Notes: a model not told the origin generated them from the sequence alone. Counted from the first letter of the stretch, positions 8,831-19,027 are shown. The stretch is 64,000 nucleotides of DNA from an uncultured Actinomycetes bacterium (GCA_937926105.1 CALANS010000066.1:62001-126000), one strand, 5' to 3'. Translations and numbers: made by a program.

Positions 8831-9955
8831 TCAGAACGGGGTGACGGCCGCCCGGGTCAGCACCACCGCGACCCCGTAGGCGACCGCCAGCACCGCCAGC
8901 TCCCAGCCGCACCACGCCGCGAACGCGGTGCGCCGACCGTCCGTCACCGCCGGCAGGATGCGCCGCCGCACCCGGATCGCGATCACCGCCACCACCGCCA
9001 GACACAGTGCCTTGGCCAGCACCAGCACCCCGTACCGGGTGGTCACCAGCGAGTCGGGCAACGTGGTGATCGGCGAGAGCGCCAGCTCCAGCAGTCCGTT
9101 GGCCAACCCGGTGAGCCCCACCACGACCACGCACCACGTCGCCAGCGCCGAGAACCGCGGCAGGGCCACGGCCAGCAGCGAGGGGCGGCGCGCCAGTAGC
9201 AGCACGACCGCTGCCAGTCCGCCCGCCCAGGCGGCGGCCGCCACCACATGAAGCTCCATGGAGATCATCGACAGGTCGTGATAGCGCCAGTTCGTCGCGT
9301 GCCCGGTCAGCGGCAGCGGCAGCAGCCCGAACAGCGCCACCCCGGCGCGGAGCTCGGCCGGCACCCGCTCCCCGTACCGCACCGCCAGCCGCGCGAGCCA
9401 CCAGGACACCAGCGCGCAGCCGGCCGACACCGCCAGGCCCTTGCCCGCCGCGATCGACCCGATGTAGCTCCACACCGCGGCAAGCGTCAGGGCCCGCCCT
9501 GGATCGAGTTCCGCCGCCAGCAGCACGATCGAGGCCAGCGCGGCCAGCGCCCACACCGCACAGGCCCACACGGCGGCTCGCCGGGCGGGGACCATCGCCG
9601 GCTCAGTGTCGTCGGGCCGGTCGAAGCCCAGCAGCTTCGCCAGGATGCCCAGCCCGGCCGCCGCGACCGCCGCCAGGTCCACCAGCACCCGGGTGACCGG
9701 GATCCCGTAGCGCACCAGCGGACCGGCAGTCAGGCCGAGGATCGGGGCGGGTTCGGTGACGGTGGTGCCCACCAGGACGGCGACCAGCGCGGCGGCGGTG
9801 ACGAGGATCGCGCAGGAACCGGCGCTCCGGGCCAGGCCCGCGAACCGGACCGCACGCCGAGGCTGGGCGGCCGTCGCGCCGGGTTCCGCATCGGCCCCAG
9901 CTCCCGAGACGGCCCGGGACCCGCCGTCGGGCACTGCATCAGTCACACGCACCAT
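8831..9955 (-). CDS. CopD-family copper-resistance membrane protein
   Basis: 374 residues with about nine membrane spans. The diagnostic CopD segment is MISMELHVVAAAAWAGGLAAVVLL (about 229-252), with His in the membrane helix, followed by a helix containing WCVVVVGLTGLANGLLEL and a further one with YGVLVLAKALCLAVVAV. CopD/YcnJ proteins are linked to copper uptake or resistance across the cytoplasmic membrane. The N-terminal 30 residues are Ala/Gly-rich and probably disordered. It lacks the fused C-terminal CtaG domain seen in many actinobacterial relatives; the convergent ten-span protein may be the separate partner. No copper chaperone or CsoR gene is nearby. Confidence 0.82.
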   Translation of the reverse strand: MVRVTDAVPDGGSRAVSGAGADAEPGATAAQPRRAVRFAGLARSAGSCAILVTAAALVAVLVGTTVTEPAPILGLTAGPLVRYGIPVTRVLVDLAAVAAAGLGILAKLLGFDRPDDTEPAMVPARRAAVWACAVWALAALASIVLLAAELDPGRALTLAAVWSYIGSIAAGKGLAVSAGCALVSWWLARLAVRYGERVPAELRAGVALFGLLPLPLTGHATNWRYHDLSMISMELHVVAAAAWAGGLAAVVLLLARRPSLLAVALPRFSALATWCVVVVGLTGLANGLLELALSPITTLPDSLVTTRYGVLVLAKALCLAVVAVIAIRVRRRILPAVTDGRRTAFAAWCGWELAVLAVAYGVAVVLTRAAVTPF

Positions 9956-10040
9956 CGTCCCATTCCAGCCCGACCAATCGACCGTCTGTGGACGCGCCGG
10001 AACGCCGCAGGGGGCAGTCGACTCCGGAGGAACGAGGTGC

Positions 10041-11813
10041 TCAGCGGTCGCGGCGCACCCGAGCCACGTCCCACACCGGACCGTCGGTCTCGGTCACGGA
10101 ACCATCCTCGGTCAGCAGCAGGAATCGGTCGAAGGTGCGGGCGAACGCCCGATCGTGCGTCACCGCCAGCACGGTGCCGTCGAACTGTTCCAGCGCCTGC
10201 TCCAGCGCCTCGGCCGATTCCAGATCCAGATTGTCGGTGGGCTCGTCCAGCAGCAGCAACGTCGCCCCGGACAGCTCCAGCAGCAGGATCTGCAGCCGGG
10301 CCTGCTGCCCGCCGGACAGCGTGTCGAAGGTCTGCTCCGACGAGCGGGCCAGGCCGTACCGGTCCAGCACCCGGGCCGCCTGCTCGCGCCCCATCCCCGC
10401 CCGGTGCTCGTCGCCCCGGTGCAGGATCTCCAGCAGCGTGCGCCCGGCCAGCTCCGGGTGCGCATGGGTCTGCCGAAAATAGCCGGGCCGAACCCGGGAG
10501 CCCAGCACGGCGGACCCGTGATGTGCCACCGGGTCCGGCACCTGATCTCCGACCGGCCGGTGCCCCACATCCGGGTCGGAGCCCCCGCGCGCCAGCAACC
10601 GCAGCAGGTGCGACTTGCCCGACCCGTTGGAGCCCAGCACCGCGACCCGGTCGCCGTAGAAGATCTCCGCATCGAACGGCTCCAGCAGCCGGCTGCCGGT
10701 CGGGCTACCGGCGTCCCGGCCCGGCCCGACGGCGCGGGAATCACGCCCTGGGGCCGCGGCCGGGCTCGACCCCTCCGGCACCAGCAGCTCCAGCGCGGAC
10801 ATCGTCACCGCCCTTTTCGCGGTCCGCCCGCCGCGCAGCCTCATCGTCACCTTCTGCACCCGCGGCACCGCCTGCGGCGGTCCGGCCTCCTCGAACCGGG
10901 CCAACCGGGTCTGCGCCGCGTGGTAGCGGGAGGCCATGTCGGAGTTGTAGGCGGCCTTGTTCTTGTACATCAGCATCAGCTCGCGCAGCCGCTGATGCTC
11001 CTCGTCCCACCGCCGGCGTAGTTCCTCCAGCCGCGAGTTGCGCTCCTCGCGGGCCGCGCCGTATGTCGCCAGCGACCCGCCGTGCACCCAGCTGATCGCG
11101 CCCGCCGCCCCCGGTTCCAGCGTGACGATCCGGTCGGCCGCGTTGCGCAACAACTCCCGGTCGTGCGAGACCAGCAGGATCGCCTTGTCGCTGGCGGCCA
11201 GGCGCTGCTCGAGGACGATCTTGGCGGGCACGTCCAGGTAGTTGTCCGGCTCATCCAGCAACAGCACCTCTTCGGGGCCGGTCAGCAACAGCTCTAGCAC
11301 CAGCCGCTTCTGTTCCCCGCCGGACAGGCTCGTCACCGACCGGTACTTCGCCCGGTCGTAGGGCACGCCGAGGGCGGCGACGGTGGCCTTGTCGAACGCG
11401 GTCTCGGCGTCGTAGCCGTGCACGTCGGCCCAGTCGGCCAGCGCCGCCGCATAGGCCATGGCGACCGGCTCGGACTCGTCGGTCATCATCGCCAGCTCGG
11501 CGGCGTCCAATGCGGCGGCGGCCCGGCGTATCGGCGACGGGGAGACCGACAGCAGCAGGTCCCGGACCGTCGCATCGCCCTGCACGGACCCGATGAACTG
11601 CGGCATCACGGCCAACCCGCCGGAGTGCACGGCGGTGCCGGCGTCCGCCGCGAGTTCGCCGGTGACGATGCGCAGCAGGGTCGTCTTGCCGGTGCCGTTG
11701 GGTCCGATGAGAGCGGTGACGGCGCCCGCGGGGACCCGGAAGGTCACGTCGGACAGCAGCGGGCGGCCGTCGGCGAGCGCGTAGCCGACGCCGGCGACAT
11801 CCAGGTGACCCAC
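10041..11813 (-). CDS. ABC-F family ATP-binding protein
   Basis: About 590 residues with two ATPase domains and no membrane spans, typical of ABC-F proteins, which act on the ribosomal E site (translation factors or antibiotic protection). Domain 1 has GPNGTGKTTLL (about 34-44), LSGGEQKRL and LLLDEPDNYLD; domain 2 has LGSNGSGKSHLL, LSGGQQARL and LLLDEPTDNLD. The interdomain linker (about 270-350) holds the charged helix with RRWDEEHQRLRELMLMYKNKA, the P-site tRNA interaction motif region. Around residues 435-470 is a GC-rich insert after the second Walker A that is longer than usual. GTG at 11813 is the only sensible start in frame after the family N terminus. It faces away from the glycolipid-binding-like gene, 78 bp apart. 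Confidence 0.92.
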   Translation of the reverse strand: MGHLDVAGVGYALADGRPLLSDVTFRVPAGAVTALIGPNGTGKTTLLRIVTGELAADAGTAVHSGGLAVMPQFIGSVQGDATVRDLLLSVSPSPIRRAAAALDAAELAMMTDESEPVAMAYAAALADWADVHGYDAETAFDKATVAALGVPYDRAKYRSVTSLSGGEQKRLVLELLLTGPEEVLLLDEPDNYLDVPAKIVLEQRLAASDKAILLVSHDRELLRNAADRIVTLEPGAAGAISWVHGGSLATYGAAREERNSRLEELRRRWDEEHQRLRELMLMYKNKAAYNSDMASRYHAAQTRLARFEEAGPPQAVPRVQKVTMRLRGGRTAKRAVTMSALELLVPEGSSPAAAPGRDSRAVGPGRDAGSPTGSRLLEPFDAEIFYGDRVAVLGSNGSGKSHLLRLLARGGSDPDVGHRPVGDQVPDPVAHHGSAVLGSRVRPGYFRQTHAHPELAGRTLLEILHRGDEHRAGMGREQAARVLDRYGLARSSEQTFDTLSGGQQARLQILLLELSGATLLLLDEPTDNLDLESAEALEQALEQFDGTVLAVTHDRAFARTFDRFLLLTEDGSVTETDGPVWDVARVRRDR

Positions 11814-11891
11814 GGGGTCAGGGTTGCGGGTGCCCCGGTGGCACGTCAAGCCGATTCCCCGGGGGCGCGGCGGAGCGTTACGGTAGCCCAC

Positions 11892-12479
11892 GTGACGGAG
11901 CCGACAACCGCGAAGATGATCAGCTATGCCTCCCCGGACGGGCGTCAGGTGGAGACGGTCCGGGTGGCCCTGGCCGGGCTGGCGTTGCGGGCAACCGGAT
12001 ACATCGTCTCGGCGGGCGAGCACCCCTACGGCGCGTCGTATTCGGTGGTCGTGGACAGCGAGGGCCGGTCCCGGCGGATGACGGTGCGCAGCGACGACGT
12101 GGACGGGGAGCGGTCGCTGTCGCTGACCCGCAGCCCAGGCGGACCCTGGGTGGCGGAGACGGCGACCGGGTCGGCGCCCCAGCCCGATCTGGACGAGGCG
12201 GTGGACATCTACCTGGTCGGGTCGGCGTTCGCGGCGTCGCTGCCGATCCGCCGGCTGCGGCTGGGCGCCGACGAGAGCGAGTCGGCGGAGGTGACGGTGG
12301 CGTCGATCAGCCTGCCGGGGCTGGTGGTGTCGCCGGTATTGCATCACGGTCGGAGCGAGTCGGTGGGTCCGGCCGGTGCGCGAATTGCGTATCGAGGGCC
12401 ATTCGGGGACAGACTCCTCCTGGTGGATGGTGACGGACTGTTTAGTAGTTCCGAAGGACTGATGGCGCGGTTAGGCTGA
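11892..12479 (+). CDS. Putative glycolipid-binding domain protein (PF06475 type)
   Basis: 195 residues resembling the putative glycolipid-binding family (DUF1089) of actinobacteria and Pseudomonas: GYIVSAGEHPYGASYSVVVDSEGRSRRMTVRS (about 37-68) and DIYLVGSAFAASLPIRRLRLGADES (about 100-124) fit its beta-barrel. There is no signal peptide. The start is GTG at 11892, supported by TACGGT (11879-11884) ending 7 nt before it, the standard leaderless layout; an ATG lies 8 codons downstream. The biochemical role of the family is not settled. It stands alone between divergent ABC-F and the downstream small protein. Confidence 0.75.
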   Translation: MTEPTTAKMISYASPDGRQVETVRVALAGLALRATGYIVSAGEHPYGASYSVVVDSEGRSRRMTVRSDDVDGERSLSLTRSPGGPWVAETATGSAPQPDLDEAVDIYLVGSAFAASLPIRRLRLGADESESAEVTVASISLPGLVVSPVLHHGRSESVGPAGARIAYRGPFGDRLLLVDGDGLFSSSEGLMARLG

Positions 12480-12568
12480 ACGGGCGAACGGCGGAGTAAG
12501 CCGCTCGGGTTACCTGGGGACAGGGCCGGCAGGGGGCCGGTCCGCCCATGAGGAAAAAGGAGGCTCGC

Positions 12569-12757
12569 ATGGTGGACTTCGGAGAACTCAAGGACAAGGC
12601 CCAGGACTTCGTCGGCGACCACGCCGACCAGGTCAAGGAGGGCATCGACAAGGCCGGCGACTTCGTGGCGGACAAGATCGGCCACGAGGAGCAAGTGCAG
12701 AAGGCCGAGGACGCCGTCAGCGGCTTCGTCGACAAGATCGCCGGCGACAACAAGTAG
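12569..12757 (+). CDS. MT0933-like small protein (annotated antitoxin family)
   Basis: 62 residues, rich in Asp, Lys and Glu, forming amphipathic helices with heptad-like repeats (FGELKDKAQDFVGDHADQV, then GIDKAGDFVADKI and AEDAVSGFVDKI). This matches the MT0933-like/Rv0909-like family (PF14013), named as antitoxins in mycobacteria. No toxin gene adjoins it, so it is an orphan here, and a stress-related CsbD-like role is an alternative. AAGGAGG stands 6 nt before ATG 12569; an earlier in-frame ATG at 12548 has no good site. Confidence 0.8.
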   Translation: MVDFGELKDKAQDFVGDHADQVKEGIDKAGDFVADKIGHEEQVQKAEDAVSGFVDKIAGDNK

Positions 12758-12806
12758 TACCCCGGCCCGTCGGCCGCCTGTCGCCGAGCCGGACCTGCAC
12801 GAGCAC

Positions 12807-12851
12807 GACGCTATGTACTTGCCCGCTCTGGCCGGGCAAGTACATAGCGTC
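12807..12851. repeat. TATGTACTTGCCCG palindrome, copy 1
   Basis: A perfect 19-bp inverted repeat (12807-12825 and 12833-12851) with a 7-nt loop, containing TATGTACTTGCCCG. It lies between the 3' ends of the small MT0933-like gene and hrpA, so it could terminate transcription in both directions. A second copy of the same core sits at 61205-61239 inside a coding region, so terminator function is not the whole explanation. Confidence 0.75.
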
Positions 12852-12914
12852 TGTCGTTTCGACCACCCCGAGCCCGGATCACTGACGCCCGGCGGCGGTC
12901 ATCGCCACGGCAAA

Positions 12915-15900
12915 TCAGTCGAGCAGCGCCACGATCGCCGCGCGGATGCGCTTGGCGGACACCGGCACGGCGGTGCGCATCGGCTGGGCGAACAGCGCCA
13001 CCCGGTACTCGGCCAGCAGCCGGCGCAGCGCCGCAACGTCCGGGTCGGCGCGCCGCTCCGGCCGCAGTCCGGCCAGCCGCACGTCCATCTCGTGCTGCAA
13101 GTCGGCAACCTCGGCGGCGCGCTGTGCATCCCGATCGGGGTTCTCCGCGATCCGGCCCGCCCGGACGGCCAGCGCTCGCAGGTAGCGGGCCACGTCGGGC
13201 AGGTGGGCGGCACCGATGGCGGTGACGAAGCCCGGCCGCATCCAGCCGTCCCGCTCCGCGCGCAACTCGGCTACCGCCGCCGAGCGGGCACCGGACCGCG
13301 GTGTCGAGGTCGCGGCGACCCCGCGGTGCGCCGTCCGGACCGTGGCCGACTCGCCCCGATGCTGCAGGTCGTCGATCGCGGCCTCGGCCTCGGCCCCGGC
13401 CCGCAGCACGTCCGCGGCCGCTCGCAGGATGTCCAGCACCGCCCGCTCGAGCTGGCCCCGTACCTTCGCGGTCAGGGCGGCGAACCCGGCAGCATCCCAG
13501 GCGGGGCCGCCCGCCCAGTCCAGCAGCGCATCGATCGCCGCGTCGGCCGCATCCTGCAGCAGCGCCGTCGCGCTGCCGTGCGGGGCGGTGGCCAGTAGCA
13601 GCACCTCGTTCCGGTCGAGCACCGGCCGGGCGCCGGGCGCGACCGGGCCCCGAGTGACCGACAGCCGGCCCAGCCGGCCCGCCAACGCGGCGACGACGTC
13701 GGCGCAGGCCAAGGCCAGCAACCGACGCGTGCCCGCGCGCATCGACCTGGCCTGGTCGGTGCGGTCGAGCAGCACCCGGATCCCGACCGTGGGCCCCTCG
13801 TCGGTCAGTGCCGGATAGCCCGTCACCGGCTGACCGGCCGCCCGTCCGGAGGTCTCCGGCGGTAGGCCCTGGACCGGGAAGGCCGTGAGCCCGGCGCGCT
13901 CCAGGCCGGTCGCGACCCGCGCGACGGCGCGACGGGAGTCGGCACGCAGCGAGCGCTGGATCGCGGACAGATCCTTGCCTCGGGCCACCTCGCGGCCGGC
14001 GTCGTCCACCACGGTGAACGTCATCCGCAGGTGGTCGGGCACCTTGGAATGGTCGAAGTCCGTGGCAGCCACCCGTACCCCGGACATCGCGGTCAACTCC
14101 GCGGCCAGCTGCACGGGCAGCGGCCCGGCGTGGTTGCCGATCCGGGTGAGCGCATCCGCGGCGACATCCGGTGCGGGCACGAAGGACCGGCGCAGCGTCT
14201 TGGGCAGCGACCGGATCAGCGCCACCGCCAGCTCGCGGCGCAGGCCCGGTACCTGGTCCGGCAGCGCGTCCGGGTCCAGCGCGGGCAGTGCGGCCAGCGG
14301 GACGGTTGCCGACACCCCGTCGTCGGCGGCGCCGGGCTCGAACACATAGTCCAGCTCGACATCCACGTCACCGGCGGAAAGCCGATCCGGGTACTGCTCC
14401 GCGCTGGCCAGTTCGGCGCCGGCGGCGATCAGCATGTCGGGGGTGAAGGTGAGCAGGTCGGGTCTGGATCGGGACTCCTTGCGCCACCACGACTCGAGGT
14501 GGCGCCCGGAGGTGACCTCGGCCGGGATCCGGGCGTCGTACAGGGCGAACAGGGCCTCGTCATCGATGGCGATATCGCGCCGGCGGACCCGATTCTCGGA
14601 CTCGGCGACCTCGTCCAGCGCGCGTTGGTTGGCGGCCAGGAACGGCAGGGCGGTGACGAGTTCGCCCTCGACCAGCGCGTGCCGGATGAACAGCTCCCTG
14701 GCCAACACCGGATCGATGCGGTCGTACTGCACGGTGCGCGCGGCGACCAGCGTGACGCCCAGCAGCAGCACCCGCTCGGTGGCCAGCACCGCCTGCCGCT
14801 TGGTGCTCCATCGCGGCTCGGAGTAGCTGCGGCGCAGCAGGTCCCCGCCGACCTGCTCCACCCAACCCGGCTCCACGGATGCCACCGTGCGCGCCCACAG
14901 CCGGGAGGTTTCGACCAACTCGGCAGCCAGCACGAAGGAGGCTCCGGATCGCGCCAATGCCGAGCCTGGCCAGATCGCGAACCGGCTGCCGCGGGTGCCC
15001 TGATACTCGCGGCCGGCAGGCCGCGCTCCCCGCTCCCGGCCGCCGGCACCATCCCGGCCCCCGCGCTCATCCCGGCCGCCGCGCTCGTCCCGGTCCAGGC
15101 GCGCCCCGATGTGCGAGAGCAGCCCCGCGGCCAGCGCGGTGTGCACGGCGGCCCGATCCACGCCCACCGCCGCTGACCCGCGCCCCTGCTGGCCCGCGTC
15201 TCCCCGTCCAAGCAACGGTTTCGTCGTCCTGGCACGGTCCCCAACCGTTGCCTGGACAACGGAACCTTTGCCAGGACGGCGGCGAGCATTCGAGGTGCCC
15301 GCCGGATCGGGAACGACGGCTCCGATCCGCGCCGAGGCTTCCACGTCCATGCCCAGCTCCCGCGCGCTCCGGGCGAGCTGGCCGTGCAGGTCCTGCCATT
15401 CCCGGATGCGCAAATAGTGCAGATACTCGTTCTTGCACATCCTGCGGAATGCGTTGCCGGACAGCGTGTCCGCCTGCTCACGCAGGTAATGCCACAGGTT
15501 GACCAGGGCCAAGAAGTCCGAGCCCGGGTCAACGAACCGGGCGTGCGCGGCCGTCGCCTTGTCCCGCTCCTCGATGGGGTACTCGCGCACATCCCGGATG
15601 GCCAGCGCCGAGGCGATGACGAGGATCTCGGCCAGGCATCCCCGCCGATCGCCCTCCACGATCATGCGTGCCAACCGGGGGTCGACCGGCAGTTGCGCCA
15701 GCGATCGGCCGATGTCCGTCAACCGAGGCTGTCCGTCCCGGGCCCCGCCTCGCTCCACAGCGCCGAGCTCGGTCAGCACGGTGATGCCGTCGGTGATTTG
15801 CCGGCCATCCGGTGGATCGAGGAAGGGAAAGGTGGCGATGTCACCCAGTCCCAGCGCCGCCATCCGCAGGATCACCGAGGCCAGCGAGGTACGGGCGATC

Positions 15901-17279
15901 TCGGGGTCGGTGAACTCCGGCCGGGCGGCAAAGTCCTCCTCCGAATAGAGCCGGATGCAGATCCCGTCGGCAACCCGGCCGCAGCGCCCGGCCCGCTGCC
16001 CCGCCGAGGCGCGGGAGACCCGCTCGATCGGCAGCCGCTGCACCTTGGTGCGCGGGGAGTACCGGGAGATCCGCGCGGTGCCCGGATCGATGACGTACCG
16101 GATGCCCGGCACCGTCAGCGACGTCTCCGCCACGTTGGTGGCCAGCACGATCCGGCGCCGGCCGCTGGGCGCGAACACCCGATGTTGGTCGGCCATGGAC
16201 AGCCTGCCGTACAGCGGGAGCACCTCGGTGCTGGCGGCGAGTCCGCCTCGGCCGACCAGGTGCCCGCGCAAGGTTTCGGCGGTGTCGGCGATCTCGCGTT
16301 CCCCGGACAGGAAGACCAGGATGTCCCCGTCGCCGGCTGCGGAGAGCTCGTCCACGGCCCGCAGGATCGCGGCAGGCTGGTCTACCCCATCGCCGCCGTC
16401 ACGGTCGCCGCCGTTGTTGTCACCGCCGTTGTTGTCACCGCCGTTGTTGTCACCGCCGTTGTTGTCACCGCCGTCACCGCGGTTGTCGTCACCGCCTTCC
16501 CCGCCAGCGCCGCCACCGCCGTTGTCGCCGGGGCCCGCGTCCGGGCCGTAGGGGCGGTACCGGACCTGCACCGGGTAGGTGCGGCCGGAGACCTCCACCA
16601 CGGGGGCGCCACCGAAGTGTCGGGCGAACCGCTCCGGGTCGATGGTGGCCGAGGTGATGATCACCTTCAGGTCCGGCCGGCGAGGTAGCAGCCGGACCAG
16701 ATAGCCCAGCAGGAAATCGATGTTCAGGCTGCGCTCGTGCGCCTCGTCGATGATGATCGTGTCGTAGCGGCGCAGGTCCGGATCGTGCGCGATCTCGGCC
16801 AGCAGGATGCCGTCGGTCATGAGCTTGACCAGGGTGGTCGGCCCGGTGTGGTCGCCGAACCGGATGGCGTAGCCGATGGCCCCGCCCACCGCGGTACCCG
16901 TCTCCTCGGCGATCCGCTCGGCCAACGCCCGGGCGGCGATCCGGCGCGGCTGGGTGTGCCCGATCATGCCGGTGATCCCCCGGCCCAGCTGCAGGCAGAT
17001 CTTCGGCAGCTGAGTCGACTTGCCGGACCCGGTCTCGCCGGCGACCACCACCACCTGGTGGTCGCGGATGGCGGCGGCCAGGTCGTCCACCCGCGCCGAT
17101 ACCGGTAGTTCGGGCGGGAAGGAGATCGGCGGCACGGCGGCACGGCGCTGAGCGATCCGCCGCTCGGACGGTGGTGACCATCGGCCCGACGGTGCGCCGG
17201 CGGCACGGCGCCGGCGGTGGCGCGGGCGGCCGGTACGGTGCGGCGGCCGAGGCTCGGCCGGCCCTGCGCTGCCTGTCAT
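12915..17279 (-). CDS. hrpA: ATP-dependent RNA helicase HrpA
   Basis: About 1,454 residues, full-length DEAH-box HrpA. GETGSGKST (Walker A, about 85-93), DEAH in IIIDEAHERS, SAT in ITSATID, and QRAGRCGR (motif VI) are all present, followed by HA2/OB regions and the C-terminal DUF3418 (about 830-1450) that marks HrpA against shorter DEAH proteins. HrpA rescues stalled ribosome assemblies and processes mRNA in E. coli. The start at ATG 17279 follows TATCCT by 9 nt; earlier in-frame starts add unconserved sequence. Two oddities: a (GGDNN)n low-complexity insert between the RecA domains (DNA 16411-16470), and 24 codons at about residues 668-692 that are exactly the 72-bp palindromic element found also at 8557. 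Another Arg/Gly-rich stretch follows near 720-760. Confidence 0.95.
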   Translation of the reverse strand: MTGSAGPAEPRPPHRTGRPRHRRRRAAGAPSGRWSPPSERRIAQRRAAVPPISFPPELPVSARVDDLAAAIRDHQVVVVAGETGSGKSTQLPKICLQLGRGITGMIGHTQPRRIAARALAERIAEETGTAVGGAIGYAIRFGDHTGPTTLVKLMTDGILLAEIAHDPDLRRYDTIIIDEAHERSLNIDFLLGYLVRLLPRRPDLKVIITSATIDPERFARHFGGAPVVEVSGRTYPVQVRYRPYGPDAGPGDNGGGGAGGEGGDDNRGDGGDNNGGDNNGGDNNGGDNNGGDRDGGDGVDQPAAILRAVDELSAAGDGDILVFLSGEREIADTAETLRGHLVGRGGLAASTEVLPLYGRLSMADQHRVFAPSGRRRIVLATNVAETSLTVPGIRYVIDPGTARISRYSPRTKVQRLPIERVSRASAGQRAGRCGRVADGICIRLYSEEDFAARPEFTDPEIARTSLASVILRMAALGLGDIATFPFLDPPDGRQITDGITVLTELGAVERGGARDGQPRLTDIGRSLAQLPVDPRLARMIVEGDRRGCLAEILVIASALAIRDVREYPIEERDKATAAHARFVDPGSDFLALVNLWHYLREQADTLSGNAFRRMCKNEYLHYLRIREWQDLHGQLARSARELGMDVEASARIGAVVPDPAGTSNARRRPGKGSVVQATVGDRARTTKPLLGRGDAGQQGRGSAAVGVDRAAVHTALAAGLLSHIGARLDRDERGGRDERGGRDGAGGRERGARPAGREYQGTRGSRFAIWPGSALARSGASFVLAAELVETSRLWARTVASVEPGWVEQVGGDLLRRSYSEPRWSTKRQAVLATERVLLLGVTLVAARTVQYDRIDPVLARELFIRHALVEGELVTALPFLAANQRALDEVAESENRVRRRDIAIDDEALFALYDARIPAEVTSGRHLESWWRKESRSRPDLLTFTPDMLIAAGAELASAEQYPDRLSAGDVDVELDYVFEPGAADDGVSATVPLAALPALDPDALPDQVPGLRRELAVALIRSLPKTLRRSFVPAPDVAADALTRIGNHAGPLPVQLAAELTAMSGVRVAATDFDHSKVPDHLRMTFTVVDDAGREVARGKDLSAIQRSLRADSRRAVARVATGLERAGLTAFPVQGLPPETSGRAAGQPVTGYPALTDEGPTVGIRVLLDRTDQARSMRAGTRRLLALACADVVAALAGRLGRLSVTRGPVAPGARPVLDRNEVLLLATAPHGSATALLQDAADAAIDALLDWAGGPAWDAAGFAALTAKVRGQLERAVLDILRAAADVLRAGAEAEAAIDDLQHRGESATVRTAHRGVAATSTPRSGARSAAVAELRAERDGWMRPGFVTAIGAAHLPDVARYLRALAVRAGRIAENPDRDAQRAAEVADLQHEMDVRLAGLRPERRADPDVAALRRLLAEYRVALFAQPMRTAVPVSAKRIRAAIVALLD
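15206..15277. repeat. 72-bp compound palindromic repeat, copy 2, inside hrpA
   Basis: Same four-unit forward-forward-reverse-reverse order as copy 1 at 8557-8628 and exactly the same length: GTCCAAGCAACGGTTTCGTC, GTCCTGGCACGGTCCCC, AACCGTTGCCTGGAC and AACCTTTGCCAGGAC. As 72 is a multiple of three, it adds 24 residues to HrpA without a frameshift and without a stop. It lies between the helicase core and the C-terminal domain, within a region of low-complexity linkers where an insertion would be tolerated. Confidence 0.75.
16411..16470. repeat. Four perfect 15-bp tandem repeats in hrpA
   Basis: CCGTTGTTGTCACCG occurs four times head to tail (16411, 16426, 16441, 16456), with degenerate copies on both sides (about 16396-16505). 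On the coding minus strand it encodes Gly-Gly-Asp-Asn-Asn repeats in the helicase, inserted before the second RecA-like domain. Perfect nucleotide identity implies recent slippage, so copy number may vary among strains. Confidence 0.9.
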
Positions 17280-17534
17280 GACCGGTCCAGGATAGGCAGT
17301 GCGGGGCTTCGGGCGGCCCGTCGGCGATCCGAGAGGCGGCCGCCTCGGTCCTGTGCTTCTCACCACGCTTCTCATTACCTGGGATGAGCCGGGCCGCAGG
17401 TCGTTCGGGGATTGGCGGGACATGCGGGAAGTTCCACGGCCACGCCGGGTCACGGGCGACGCATTGACATCTCATATGGCGAGACGTTGGTCGGCCCACG
17501 CTCGACGAGTCGGGACCCGCAGGGCGGCCGATAG

Positions 17535-18914
<1,380 letters not shown>

Positions 18915-18919
18915 GCCAA

Positions 18920-18956
18920 GGGAGCACCGCGATCTCTGGCGCTCGCCGCGGCTCCC
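18920..18956 (+). terminator. Candidate terminator after gdhA
   Basis: GGGAG-ca-CCGCG (18920-18931) pairs with CGCGG-CTCCC (18947-18956) as two 5-bp stems with a CA bulge and a 15-nt loop, starting 6 nt after the gdhA stop. There is no U tract. Confidence 0.5.
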
Positions 18957-18990
18957 CGATGCTCAAGCACCGCGAACATCCGCGGATTTG

Positions 18991-19027
18991 CTTATCGCGA
19001 TAAGGCACGCTTATTCTGATAAGCGTG
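18991..19027. promoter_or_regulatory. Two CTTAT-N4-ATAAG dyads over the psuK leaderless promoter
   Basis: Dyad 1 is CTTATCGCGATAAG (18991-19004), perfect. Dyad 2 has the same CTTAT-N4-ATAAG core within a longer palindrome of 9-bp arms and a 4-nt centre (19006-19027) that includes the GTG start codon. Centres are 19 bp apart. TATTCT at 19012-19017 ends 7 nt before the GTG, so it is the likely -10 and the transcript starts at the GTG. Any protein bound to dyad 2 would cover the -10 and the first transcribed base. The kinase encoded just downstream has an N-terminal winged helix, so autoregulation is a direct hypothesis. Confidence 0.75.

Noticed and set aside
11814..12347. N-terminal extension of the ABC-F frame
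   Set aside because: It overlaps the divergent glycolipid-binding-like gene and has no ATPase homology; the family N terminus begins right at GTG 11813.
12569..12757. Toxin-antitoxin module
   Set aside because: Only the antitoxin-family protein is present; neither neighbour is a plausible toxin.
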